From Actinomycetota bacterium (GTDB lineage Bacteria > Actinomycetota > Thermoleophilia > RBG-16-64-13), in NCBI GenBank assembly GCA_012523095.1, contig JAAYJE010000055.1, positions 1 through 46,011 on the forward strand: 46,011 bases of DNA, in the 5' to 3' direction. Of this stretch, positions 33,360 to 41,108 are shown piece by piece. The position numbers were made by a program, and so were the translations under genes. The notes under the pieces are model-generated. The model was not told the DNA's origin. It made no database searches and saw only the letters and a program-made list of their open reading frames with translations. How positions within the stretch are numbered: the first letter of the stretch is position 1; every line of letters begins with the position of its first letter.

Positions 33360-34124
33360 CTACTTGACCGGCGCAGTGAACGTGCCCGAGATCTCCGACC
33401 AGTTGTCCTTAGCATAGAAGACGCCGGATATCTGGGTGTCGCTGAGGGCCGTGACCTGCACGTCACTCTCCATGGAGGCCTGGTCGAACTGGATCGCTCT
33501 TCCGTCGGGCAGCACTATCTTCGCCCAGCCGGTGAGTTCGGCCTGGCCCTGCGGAGTGGCGAGATCGTACGTACCGGTGGCTAGTGGAGGCATGTTCACA
33601 TCGGGCAACGTACGTGTGAGACCGAGCTCGATGCGCCCTTGGCCGGTGTCGGGGTAGGGGAGATCCCAGTACTCGTTGATATCGGCAGCCGTGACCTCGT
33701 AGGTAGCCAAGCTCACCCAGACGGTGGCCACTCCGTACGAAGCGTTGCGGTATGCCTCGGCCGACCTGACCCGGCTCCAGTCCGGCACGGCCTCGGTTGG
33801 GTAGGCGCCGTTGGTGGACGATACAAAGACGGTGGCCCCGATTTCCTCGGCCGGTCCGTCCACCGGGGCTGTGGATGTGGTCGTGTCGTGGGCTGTGGTC
33901 GTGTCCGTCGCGGTGTTCATCGCCGTCGTGTCCGGGGTTCCTGACGTGGCACCGGAGGCCGGACCTAAGGCCGTCTGCAACTCGGCTGCCGCCGTGCTGG
34001 TGGAGCTGATCACTCTCTGCTCGTCGCCGCATCCACCTGCGAACCCCATGACCAAGCCGACGGCCAGCGACGCGGCGACCGCCGTCAGTGCCCCGAGGAG
34101 TCTCTTGGATCCGTCTCTACGCAC
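33360..34124 (-). CDS. Hypothetical lipoprotein (254 aa)
   Basis: A signal peptide with lipobox (GFAGGC, C32) is followed by a Thr/Ala/Ser-rich linker to about residue 90. The rest (FVSSTNGAYP, YGVATVWVSLATYEVTAADI, GRIELGLTRTLPDVNMPPLATGTYDL, then SDVQVTALSDTQISGVFYAKDNWSEISGTFTAPV) looks like a compact beta-rich domain outside the membrane. I do not recognise the family. A candidate promoter lies at 34185-34214. Confidence 0.75.
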   Translation of the reverse strand: MRRDGSKRLLGALTAVAASLAVGLVMGFAGGCGDEQRVISSTSTAAAELQTALGPASGATSGTPDTTAMNTATDTTTAHDTTTSTAPVDGPAEEIGATVFVSSTNGAYPTEAVPDWSRVRSAEAYRNASYGVATVWVSLATYEVTAADINEYWDLPYPDTGQGRIELGLTRTLPDVNMPPLATGTYDLATPQGQAELTGWAKIVLPDGRAIQFDQASMESDVQVTALSDTQISGVFYAKDNWSEISGTFTAPVK

Positions 34125-34184
34125 CGTCGCCTCCTATTCCACTCTATCCGGGATCAGCCGAGGTGTCGTCCGCCGGCGCCCGCC

Positions 34185-34214
34185 ACTATACAAGGAAGCG
34201 GGGAGCAGAAGCAA
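34185..34214 (-). promoter_or_regulatory. Candidate promoter of the lipoprotein gene
   Basis: On the minus strand TTGCTT (34214-34209), an 18-bp spacer and TATAGT (34190-34185). The 12 bases CTTGTATAGTGG around the -10 box recur just before MFS2 (39991-40002), and CTTGTATAGT also lies before UroD1. Confidence 0.4.
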
Positions 34215-34278
34215 TCGTCGTACTTCGGTAGGGCCCGGCAGGCTTCTTCCTGCCCTTTGCAATCGAAGCTCACCACTC

Positions 34279-34959
34279 CTACAAGCGCGGGAGCTTCTCC
34301 GTCCGGAGGCGTTCCCTGCGCTTGAACTCCTTGGCAACGGCCTGCTTCGGGACCTGCGCGACTTTGAGTGCTGCCGCCGTGGGATCGCCGGGCCGGCACC
34401 GGAGGCCGGTCGCCGCTTCCACCAGCCACCGGATGGCCGTATCCGGGTGCACTTTGCTGGTGTCTATGACCAGGTCGAACAGGGTGAGATCGTCGGGGGA
34501 GAGGCCGTAGGAAGTCTCTGCGAAGTCGGCCACCAATGTGTCTCTTTCTTCGACGAAGCGAGTGGCCCGTGGTTTGGTCAGGCTGTGTTCTTCCATGACC
34601 CGCTCTATCCTCAAAGGGAGGGGCGCCTTGACCCGCACGTTGATGACGTCGCACAGCCCCTGCAGCGGAGCGAAACAGCCTCGCCCCAAGAGCACCACGT
34701 CGCCATGCTGCGCCGTAGCCAGCACGATGGAGCGCAACATCGAGTTGATCTGGTCTCTCTCCATACCCCTTCTGGTGAAGCGGTCCCAGAAGTCGGAGAC
34801 TGAATTGTAGACCTGGGGAGTCTGCTGGAATCCGCACTGCAGCATGAGCCTCTCTGCGGTGGCATAGTCGGCGAAGTGATAATCGAGAGTGCGGGCCACA
34901 TTCTCCGCGATATAGCGTCCTTTGCAGCCTACCTGCCTGAAGATGGTGATCACGGCCAC
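34279..34959 (-). CDS. Cytidylate-kinase-like family protein
   Basis: 226 aa from GTG 34959, which AAGGAGAA precedes; a start 14 codons upstream is also open. The N-terminus AVITIFRQVGCKGRYIAENVARTL matches the P-loop-like start of the cytidylate kinase-like family (usually ISREFGSGG), here with GCKGR. Further matches are VLLGRGCFAPL, NVRVKAPLPLRIERVM and TRFVEERD. Its substrate is unknown; members are nucleotide or small-molecule kinases by fold. Confidence 0.75.
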   Translation of the reverse strand: MAVITIFRQVGCKGRYIAENVARTLDYHFADYATAERLMLQCGFQQTPQVYNSVSDFWDRFTRRGMERDQINSMLRSIVLATAQHGDVVLLGRGCFAPLQGLCDVINVRVKAPLPLRIERVMEEHSLTKPRATRFVEERDTLVADFAETSYGLSPDDLTLFDLVIDTSKVHPDTAIRWLVEAATGLRCRPGDPTAAALKVAQVPKQAVAKEFKRRERLRTEKLPRL

Positions 34960-35040
34960 GGGATTCTCCTTCTCGATGCGGGTTGCGGCCACTGTTCGCA
35001 CTACCGATGATTATAGAGCAGGAGGAGGCGTCTTATCGGT

Positions 35041-35165
35041 TGGGCGCAAACCTCGGCCGGGATGCAGGCCTCGGCTGAGATGCGGGCCGCGGCCCGGACC
35101 AGGTGGAGGCCGTCGGCCGGGGCACAGGTCCCGGCCTGGACGCAGGTCGTGGCCGCCGGTCGCCG
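35041..35165. repeat. Degenerate 18-19-bp GC-rich tandem repeat
   Basis: About five units with the core (C/T)C(T/G/C)CGGCC(G/T)GG and a closing (A/G)(T/C)GCAGG line up from 35048, with lengths of 18 to 23 bp. They fill most of the 240-bp gap between the kinase-like gene and the modB stop. Confidence 0.6.
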
Positions 35166-35200
35166 TAGCTCTAAGGAAGCCCCGGCGGCCGGCGGCCGGT

Positions 35201-35875
35201 TCAAGTCTTGACGGCCTTGCTGCCCATGCGCACCGAAACGTACATCACTGCTCCGGCGACGGCTACGAACACCAACGCCATCCACAGGCCCGCCTTCATA
35301 TCTCCATAGAGCGTCTGCGTGTAGATGGCTATGGGCATGGTGTTGGTCTTGCCCTCCCAGTTACCGGCTACCATGATGGTCGCCCCGAACTCGCCCATGG
35401 CGCGGGCGAAGGCCAGGGTGGCGCCGCCGATGATCCCCCGCGCGGAGAGCGGGATGACAACTCGGAGGGCCGTCTGCAACTCCGACCGGCCCAGCATGTA
35501 GGAGGCGTTAACCAGCTCCTGGTCGACATCCTCCATCGAAGCGCGGGCGGTTATCAGCATGAGGGGGAAGGAAACGACGAACGATGCGATCACCGCCGCG
35601 TACCATGTGAACATGATGCCCAGATCGCCACCGCCGGTGAGGGCGGACCAGGCCCTGCCGAACACGCCGTTGTTACCTATCAAGAGCAGGAGGAAGTAGC
35701 CTGTGACCGTCGGCGGGAGCACCATGGGCAGAGTAAGGAGCAGGGAGACGATGTTCTTGCCCTTGAACCGCCTTCGGGCAAGAAGGTATGCGATCGGGAT
35801 GCCGACGAGCAGCGTGATGGCGGTCGCGCATACCGAGACCTGCAGCGAAAGGCGGAGAGGGAATACCACGTCCAT
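35201..35875 (-). CDS. modB: Molybdate ABC transporter permease ModB
   Basis: 224 aa, with about five to six membrane helices. ModB/CysT-type blocks are LARRRFKGKNIVSLLLTLPMVLPPTVTGYFLL, ASMEDVDQELVNASYMLG and the EAA-type loop GATLAFARAMGEFGATIMVAGN. It forms the channel for molybdate/tungstate uptake with ModA and ModC. The gene starts 36 bp after modA on the same strand; modC is divergent, beyond the shared control region. Confidence 0.92.
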   Translation of the reverse strand: MDVVFPLRLSLQVSVCATAITLLVGIPIAYLLARRRFKGKNIVSLLLTLPMVLPPTVTGYFLLLLIGNNGVFGRAWSALTGGGDLGIMFTWYAAVIASFVVSFPLMLITARASMEDVDQELVNASYMLGRSELQTALRVVIPLSARGIIGGATLAFARAMGEFGATIMVAGNWEGKTNTMPIAIYTQTLYGDMKAGLWMALVFVAVAGAVMYVSVRMGSKAVKT

Positions 35876-35911
35876 GATGCGGGCGACCTCCTTCTGCTAC
35901 TGTGCCGGTCC

Positions 35912-37171
35912 CTACTGGAAATCCAATACGACGACGTCCTTGACCCAGGCCTTACCGGTCTGACCCGGCATCACGGAGTCCAGTTTGCCGTCGTCGCCGA
36001 AGGCGATCATGGCATTCGCATCGAGTTCGGCGAGGTTCACCATCCCCATGAAGCCGTCGGAGGCGGCGATGTTGAGCACCTGCGCCGTAGACTGGACCCC
36101 AACGGCGGCCATGAGGTCGCTAAGGAGCACCCCGGTGTATTCGGTAGCGCCGTTCTTGGGGTGCTCGGCGGTGATGGTGGTGACCTTCAGGGCCTGTAGG
36201 TCGGCGAGCGTGAACGTGGTCGGCTCGGCCACCAACCCCTTCACGTCCACCGTCGCACCGGAGGCCGGGGGAGGTACGAATCCGTGCTTCTCCAGAATCG
36301 CTTGGCCTTCGGCGCCCATGAGGAAAGCGACGAAGGCCTGGGCCAGATCCTGGTTCGCACTACCTGCGACCACGGCGGCGGGGTAGACGATCTCGCCGTG
36401 CCACGACGGGTCCGAGACGACGGCCACCTTGACCTCCTCGCCCCCTGCGACGGCATCCGTGGAGAACATGATGCCGGCGTCCACTTCGCCCGAGGTCACG
36501 TAGGTGAGCGTCTGCGAGGCGTTCTTGGTGTAGATCACTTTGGGCTTGACCTGGTCGAGAATGCCAAGCGTGGTCATGGCCTCCTCGGCGTACACGCCAT
36601 GCGGCGCCGCCGCCGGGTCGCCGTAGGCCACCTTCTTCACGTCTGCCTTGGCCAGGTCTTCGAAGCTCGCGACTTCCAAGGCGGAGTCCGTGGGAACCGC
36701 CACCACGATCTCGTTGCCGGCGAACACACCGACCGCTGCCTGCTCGATGAACTTGCCTTCCACCAGAGCGTTGACCTGCTTCATCGCCGCCGCGGCGAAC
36801 ACATCCACCGGAGCGCCGGACTCGATCTGCTTCTGGAGTGTGCCTGAAGCGTCGAAGTTGAAGGTGGTCTTGGCATTGTTGGCCTTGTCGAACGCGGCGC
36901 CGGCCTCTGTGAAGGCGGCCTTGAGGCTCGACGCCGCCGAGACCGTCAACTCCCGCGGCTTGCCGAGGGTGGTCGTAGTGGGTTCGGCGTCCGTGGTGGT
37001 GGGCGCCGCGACGGTGGGGTCGACGGTGGCGGTGGGGCCGGTCGCCGTGCCGGACGCAACGGTCGTGTCGGTCGTCTCTTCGCCACATGCAACAAGGCTT
37101 CCCGCCAACAAGACGAGCAGGCCCACCAGTAGGACCGCGAGAGTAGATCTACAGCTCGGTCGGTGATGCAC
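35912..37171 (-). CDS. modA: ModA molybdate-binding lipoprotein fused to a molybdopterin-binding-like domain
   Basis: 419 aa with a GTG start behind AGGAGGGA. The lipobox is LVAC (C29), then a Thr-rich linker. Residues about 75-305 form ModA (LTVSAASSLKAAFTEAGAAFDK, ESGAPVDVFAAAAMKQ, GNEIVVAVP, YGDPAAAPHGVYAEEAM). Residues 308-419 add a domain (VKGLVAEPTTFTLADLQALKV, TEYTGVLLSDLMAAVGV, then AIMIAFGDDG-like blocks) resembling the oxidoreductase molybdopterin-binding (sulfite-oxidase-like) fold, but too short to be a complete enzyme and without an evident Cys ligand. ModA alone is about 250 aa, so the fusion is unusual. Confidence 0.88.
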   Translation of the reverse strand: MHHRPSCRSTLAVLLVGLLVLLAGSLVACGEETTDTTVASGTATGPTATVDPTVAAPTTTDAEPTTTTLGKPRELTVSAASSLKAAFTEAGAAFDKANNAKTTFNFDASGTLQKQIESGAPVDVFAAAAMKQVNALVEGKFIEQAAVGVFAGNEIVVAVPTDSALEVASFEDLAKADVKKVAYGDPAAAPHGVYAEEAMTTLGILDQVKPKVIYTKNASQTLTYVTSGEVDAGIMFSTDAVAGGEEVKVAVVSDPSWHGEIVYPAAVVAGSANQDLAQAFVAFLMGAEGQAILEKHGFVPPPASGATVDVKGLVAEPTTFTLADLQALKVTTITAEHPKNGATEYTGVLLSDLMAAVGVQSTAQVLNIAASDGFMGMVNLAELDANAMIAFGDDGKLDSVMPGQTGKAWVKDVVVLDFQ

Positions 37172-37195
37172 GACGTTCCCTCCTAAGATACAATG

Positions 37196-37234
37196 GTTAT
37201 ACTCGTATGAGTATCATACTTTGTTGAGTATAAC
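37196..37234. promoter_or_regulatory. ModE-like operator between modA and mop-modC
   Basis: GTTATACTC (37196-37204) and GAGTATAAC (37226-37234) form a perfect 9-bp inverted repeat with 21 bp between. Inside lies a smaller palindrome, AGTATCATACT (37210-37220). The half-site TATAAC resembles the outer part of known ModE sites. The site lies between divergent molybdate genes, so a molybdate-responsive repressor is the likely binder; no such regulator is in the window. Confidence 0.6.
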
Positions 37235-37346
37235 GGTCCCCGTCGAGGGCTTCAATACCTGGGACGGTTCGCCCGGTCGCAGCAGAGGGGACGCGGCGGC
37301 CAAGGCCGGAGGAGCCGGCGAAGGACCGGTTTGGGAGGTGACGTTG

Positions 37347-37556
37347 ATGAAGCTGAGCGCGAGGAATGTGATCAAAGGCAAGGTCGTGAAGGTAACGCAT
37401 GGAGCCGTGAACTCCGAGGTGATCCTCGAGGCGGCGCCCGGCGTGCAGATCGTCGCCATCATCACCCGGCAGTCCGCGGAGTCGCTCAACCTCGCTGAAG
37501 GCGCCGACGCCTTCGCGGTGGTGAAGGCCAGCAGCGTGATGATAGCCGTTGAGTGA
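37347..37556 (+). CDS. mop: Molybdenum-pterin-binding (Mop/molbindin) protein
   Basis: 69 aa from ATG 37347, placed by GGGAGGTG; an upstream TTG gives an unlikely extension. The product is one TOBE/Mop domain (MKLSARNVIKGKVVKVTHGAVNSEV, IVAIITRQSAESLNLAEGADAFAVVKASSVMI), which binds molybdate as oligomers. It directly precedes modC, which has no TOBE domain of its own, so Mop may take over the storage or regulatory role of that domain. Confidence 0.92.
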   Translation: MKLSARNVIKGKVVKVTHGAVNSEVILEAAPGVQIVAIITRQSAESLNLAEGADAFAVVKASSVMIAVE

Positions 37557-37590
37557 AAGGTCGAAGCAGGATGGCCGAGGGCGCGCGAAG

Positions 37591-38385
37591 ATGAGTGGGA
37601 CGAGGACGGGAGACCGGAGGCTCGAGGTCCGGCTCGCGAAAAGGTACGACGGTTTTGATTTGGACGTCTCCTGGTGCATCGATGACGAGCTGGCGGTGCT
37701 GTTCGGGTACTCGGGATCGGGCAAGTCGCTGACTCTGCGTCTCATCGCCGGACTGGTGAAGCCCGATGCGGGCCGGGTGGTGCTCGACGGTGAAGTCGTC
37801 TTCGACGGCTCTTCGCAACGGTGGGTACCGCCCCAGGAACGCCGGCTCGGGTTCGTGTTCCAGGATCTAGCCCTCTTCCCGCACATGACGGTGCTCAAGA
37901 ACATCACCTACGGTCTCAAGCATCTGAACAAGCGCGAGCGGCGTGAGCGGGCGGACGAGTACCTTACCCGCTTCCATCTGGAGGGGCTTGCCGACCGATA
38001 TCCGCGAGAGATCTCCGGCGGACAGAAACAGCGGGTCGGCCTGGCGAGGGCTCTGGCCGGTAGACCGAGGGCCCTGTTGCTGGACGAGCCTTTCTCGGCT
38101 TTGGATCTGCCGTTGAAGACCGAGCTGTGGCAGGTCCTCCTGGAGATACGCGAGACGCTGCGCATCCCCATGGTGGTCGTGACTCACGATCCGGTCGATG
38201 CGCGGAACCTGTCCGATCGCCTCATCGTTTACCAAGCGGGAAGAGTACTTAGGAGCGACTCCCCGACGCGGGCGCTCAGCAACCCGGACCAGCCGGAGCT
38301 CGTGACGCTTGTCGGCGCCGGTGCGACTTTCGACGACGTATCAGAATGGGTGTCCGGATTGGAGCTTGTGCCGGCGCCCTCCTGA
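37591..38385 (+). CDS. modC: Molybdate ABC transporter ATPase ModC (without TOBE domain)
   Basis: 264 aa if read from ATG 37591; a TTG at 37549, overlapping mop, would add 14 residues. Walker A is GYSGSGKS, signature ISGGQKQRVGLARAL, Walker B ALLLDEPFSALD and H-loop VVVTHDP. PPQERRLGFVFQDLALFPHMTV is typical of ModC/CysA. Full-length ModC proteins are about 350 aa with a C-terminal TOBE domain; this one stops after the ATPase. It should drive ModB/ModA. Confidence 0.88.
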   Translation: MSGTRTGDRRLEVRLAKRYDGFDLDVSWCIDDELAVLFGYSGSGKSLTLRLIAGLVKPDAGRVVLDGEVVFDGSSQRWVPPQERRLGFVFQDLALFPHMTVLKNITYGLKHLNKRERRERADEYLTRFHLEGLADRYPREISGGQKQRVGLARALAGRPRALLLDEPFSALDLPLKTELWQVLLEIRETLRIPMVVVTHDPVDARNLSDRLIVYQAGRVLRSDSPTRALSNPDQPELVTLVGAGATFDDVSEWVSGLELVPAPS

Positions 38386-38529
38386 TCTTCGGCGATGCCC
38401 GGCGGAGACCGTCGGGCGATCCGGCACGGGTGTGTGGTCCGCTCTGCAAAACCGGGCACGTAACTGAGAGAATAGCTCCTGACGGCTGCGTCGCATGGAT
38501 CTGTTGGTGAATGGGTTACCCGGATGATG

Positions 38530-38780
38530 GAGGGAGAAGGCGGCCGGAGACAGGTACGAGAAGTGCTTCTTGAGAGAACCCTGGGGGATCGTGACCAAAG
38601 CCAACCAGGACCTCGATCAACCGGTGTACGTCGGGATCAACCAGGAAGGTCTCGCGGAGGGTTGGGATGAGCCGTTCACTCAGGTCTTACGCCCGGTCTA
38701 CAAGCCGTTTCTCATGATCAAGGAGCCGCATTCCCACAATTGTGCCGAGTACCTGTACTCCATCGGCGGAAGGGACCACC
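38530..38780 (+). pseudogene. Truncated cupin-fold protein fragment
   Basis: The frame through TTG 38570 encodes REPWGIVTKANQDL, QPVYVGINQEGLAEGWDEPF and KPFLMIKEPHSHNCAEYLYSIGG. HSHNCAEYLYSIG fits the first cupin metal motif HxH(x)3E(x)5-6G. After GG (about 38770) the sequence stops looking like a protein of that kind and runs into the 3' end of MFS2. The frame lacks a good start and ribosome site. It seems to be the N-terminal part of a broken gene in the 425-bp gap 38386-38810. Confidence 0.5.
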
Positions 38781-38810
38781 CCCTCCTTTCACTAGTTTGG
38801 GCCACGATGC

Positions 38811-39983
38811 TCAGCTCGAGGCCGGGCGACTTGGGTGTGTCTCGCCGGAGACCTTTCGGAGGAAGAGGGCCATGCCGATCAGGATAAGGAACGGAAGGGC
38901 GCAGAACGCCATGGCCGCCCTGAAGCCGGCGTTGTCGGCCAGGGGGCCGATAGCGTACGGCAGGATCATGCTTCCGACTCCTCCCGCTACCTGGTATGCC
39001 GAGAACACCACTCCCGCGTACCAGAGCGGGAACTTGGCGGAGTAGCTGGCGAACAGCGAGAAGGTCGACGCCGCGCCGAACCCCGCAAGGAAGACCATGA
39101 CCATCGAGAGAGACTGAGTGGGCGACACCGCGACGGCGGCGGTGAACACTCCCAGCGCCGCACAATAGCGGAGCAGCAGTGTGGAGGGCAAGAAGCGGCG
39201 CGTCAGTGGGATGCTGACCAGCCGGCCCGCGACTTGTCCGACGAAGTAGAAGGTCACCGAGAGGCCGGCCCAGACCTCGGTCGACCCGAATATGTCCACC
39301 TGGAACTTGGGCAGCCAGGTGGTGAGGGCCATCTCGGCGCCCATATAGAAAAAGGAGGCGACGGCGAGACCGACCAATAGCTTCGGCTTGAAGCCGACGA
39401 GAGCCTTGAGTTGGCGGACGCGTAGGTTCTCGCGGCCGGGTATGTCCGCCAGGGGCGCTATGGCAAAGACCACCGTGAACAGCAGGCAAACCGCCGCCTC
39501 GCCCAGGAAGATGGCCCTCCAGCCGGCGCCGTGGTCGAGGAGGACTCCCAGCACGAGCGGGGTCAGCGTCATGCCCGTCACAGAGGCGAGCATGATGATG
39601 TTCATCGCCCAAGCGGTCCTTTCCCGGACGTGGGCGCTGATCCACATCCCTGGGATACCGGCCAGCACCCAGCACGGTACGCCCACGATGAAGTACAGGC
39701 CTGCGAATGACCACAGACCCCGGGCCAGGAGGGCCGTGGCGGTCAGCCCCACGGCTTCGATGAGAGCGCAGCCGCATAGACACCACTTCACCGGCACCCT
39801 GGCCATCACGAAGTTCAGCAACAGAACGCCGATCACGGTGGCGAAGAAGTAGGTGAAGGCCGGAGCTCCGCCCTTGGCGAGAGGGATGTGTAGGTCCTTG
39901 AGCACGGTGTTCAGAACCGGGCCCAAGGTCATGGCGATAACACCGCTGAGGAGCTGGCCGAGGTAGAGGGGGGCGCGCGACAT
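38811..39983 (-). CDS. MFS transporter (MFS2), paralogue of MFS1
   Basis: 390 aa from ATG 39983 (MSRAPLYLGQLLSGVIAMTLGP, aligned with MSRLPLYITQFFSGIVWVTLGP of MFS1). Twelve membrane helices are expected. Matching blocks are WISAHVRERTAWAMN, IAPLADIPGRENLRVRQLKALV, GAEMALTTWLPKFQVDIF and VTFYFVGQVAGRLVSIPLTRRFLPS. TATAGT lies 9 bp before the ATG, so the mRNA may be nearly leaderless. The substrate is unknown; MFS1 and MFS2 probably move related compounds. Confidence 0.88.
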   Translation of the reverse strand: MSRAPLYLGQLLSGVIAMTLGPVLNTVLKDLHIPLAKGGAPAFTYFFATVIGVLLLNFVMARVPVKWCLCGCALIEAVGLTATALLARGLWSFAGLYFIVGVPCWVLAGIPGMWISAHVRERTAWAMNIIMLASVTGMTLTPLVLGVLLDHGAGWRAIFLGEAAVCLLFTVVFAIAPLADIPGRENLRVRQLKALVGFKPKLLVGLAVASFFYMGAEMALTTWLPKFQVDIFGSTEVWAGLSVTFYFVGQVAGRLVSIPLTRRFLPSTLLLRYCAALGVFTAAVAVSPTQSLSMVMVFLAGFGAASTFSLFASYSAKFPLWYAGVVFSAYQVAGGVGSMILPYAIGPLADNAGFRAAMAFCALPFLILIGMALFLRKVSGETHPSRPASS

Positions 39984-40037
39984 AGCCGTCCCACTATACA
40001 AGAAGTCCTCGCCATGCCGGCGCTTGTCATCGCGGGC

Positions 40038-40135
40038 CGGCCTCAGCGGCGGCGCCCGACCTCAGCGGCGGCGGTTGGCGCGGCGCGCGGCCTCAGCGGC
40101 GGCGCCCGGTCTCAGCGCCTGAGCTCAGCGGCCGC
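40038..40135. repeat. GC-rich direct repeats at the lgt stop codon
   Basis: About five copies of CTCAGCGGC(G/C)GCG, some extended to CCTCAGCGGCGGCGCCCG, lie between the MFS2 start and the lgt end. Each copy reads GCCGCTGAG on the minus strand, reproducing the lgt stop context (TGA at 40127-40125). Confidence 0.75.
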
Positions 40136-40928
40136 GCTTCGGCGCCGTTGTTTTGTCCGCACGCTTCTTGGCGTTCACGACCGGACGCAACCTTCCGTGG
40201 GTTTCGAACCACCAGACGCCGGCAGCGCCCACGACGATCATGGCGATGGCGATCAACTGCTGTTCGGTCAGACCCCAGATCACGGCTTCATTGGTGCGGA
40301 TGAACTCGACGAGCAGCCGCTCGATACCTGCAAGGACGGCGTAAGCGAAGATGAGAGGACCTTCACGCTTGAATCGCGGGCCTATCACCCAGACCAACAA
40401 GGCGAAGATGACCAACGAGGCGATGCTCGAGTAGATCTGGGTGGGGTGCACCCGCACTCCCTCTGGGATGGGCGGTAGTCCGTGCGGGAACCACATCCCC
40501 CAGGGCAGGTCGGTGGGTTCGCCGTGGCAGCATCCTCTGAAGAAGCATCCCATACGGCCGAAAGCGTAACCCATCGCGACCGCGGGGCCGCCGGCGTCCA
40601 TGATGGCCGGCAGTCTCTGTTTGGAGAGTAGAGTGACGACGATCACCGCCACAATGGCTCCGAATAGGCCTCCGAACCAGACCAGGCCCTCTCCGCTCAG
40701 CAGCCCTCTCGGCCAGGCCTGGGGGTGCTGGATGAGATAGTGGATCTTCGCCCCTAGGAGACCGCCCACGATGCAGGCGATGAGCAGGCCGTAAATGAAG
40801 TCGGGTCTTATGCCCCGCTTCTTGAACTGCCAGTGAGCGACGAGACCGGCCGAGATGAAGGCCAGGGCCATCATGACCCCATAGGAGTTCATGGTGAAGC
40901 CGCCGATGTGGAACAGCTCCGGGTACAT
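40125..40928 (-). CDS. lgt: Prolipoprotein diacylglyceryl transferase
   Basis: 267 aa; ATG 40928 follows AAGGAGCGAC. Lgt moves a diacylglyceryl group from phosphatidylglycerol to the lipobox Cys of prolipoproteins, such as LivK1, LivK2, ModA, the SLH-type protein and the 254-aa lipoprotein here. Seven membrane helices fit. The signature GRMGCFFRGCCHGEPTDLPWG (residues near 125-145) and HPTQIYSS, RLLVEFIRTNE are characteristic. A basic tail (KKRADKTTAPKRGR) ends the protein. Confidence 0.95.
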   Translation of the reverse strand: MYPELFHIGGFTMNSYGVMMALAFISAGLVAHWQFKKRGIRPDFIYGLLIACIVGGLLGAKIHYLIQHPQAWPRGLLSGEGLVWFGGLFGAIVAVIVVTLLSKQRLPAIMDAGGPAVAMGYAFGRMGCFFRGCCHGEPTDLPWGMWFPHGLPPIPEGVRVHPTQIYSSIASLVIFALLVWVIGPRFKREGPLIFAYAVLAGIERLLVEFIRTNEAVIWGLTEQQLIAIAMIVVGAAGVWWFETHGRLRPVVNAKKRADKTTAPKRGR

Positions 40929-40958
40929 GTCGCTCCTTACTTCGACTCTTCATAGTGA

Positions 40959-40987
40959 GGCGCCGCCCGGCTTGAGCCGGGGGCGCC
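40959..40987. repeat. GC-rich hairpin between lgt and the flavoprotein gene
   Basis: GGCGCC-G-CCCGGCT (40959-40972) pairs with AGCCGGG-GGCGCC (40975-40987): 13 bp with one bulged G and a tight TG loop. It lies in the 180-bp divergent spacer, about 30 bp upstream of the lgt start. Confidence 0.5.
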
Positions 40988-41108
40988 GTGATATTGTCTC
41001 ATGTAGCAGCTCGGTGTCTCATGGGTGTAAGTACGGATAGAGAACTCATGGTGTATGCGGCCCGTGTGGCGAGCCCGCCCTTGAACCGACAGTCCAAAAG
41101 GTGGAGAT

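Noticed and set aside
34922-36199. Long plus-strand open frame of 425 codons across modB and modA
   Set aside because: It is rich in Gly, Arg, His and Asp with no recognisable motif, and it lies opposite modB, whose protein is clearly conserved. It is a shadow of high-GC codon usage.
38386-38530. Possible small RNA or riboswitch downstream of modC
   Set aside because: I found no nested helices or terminator, and the adjacent sequence is explained by the cupin fragment.
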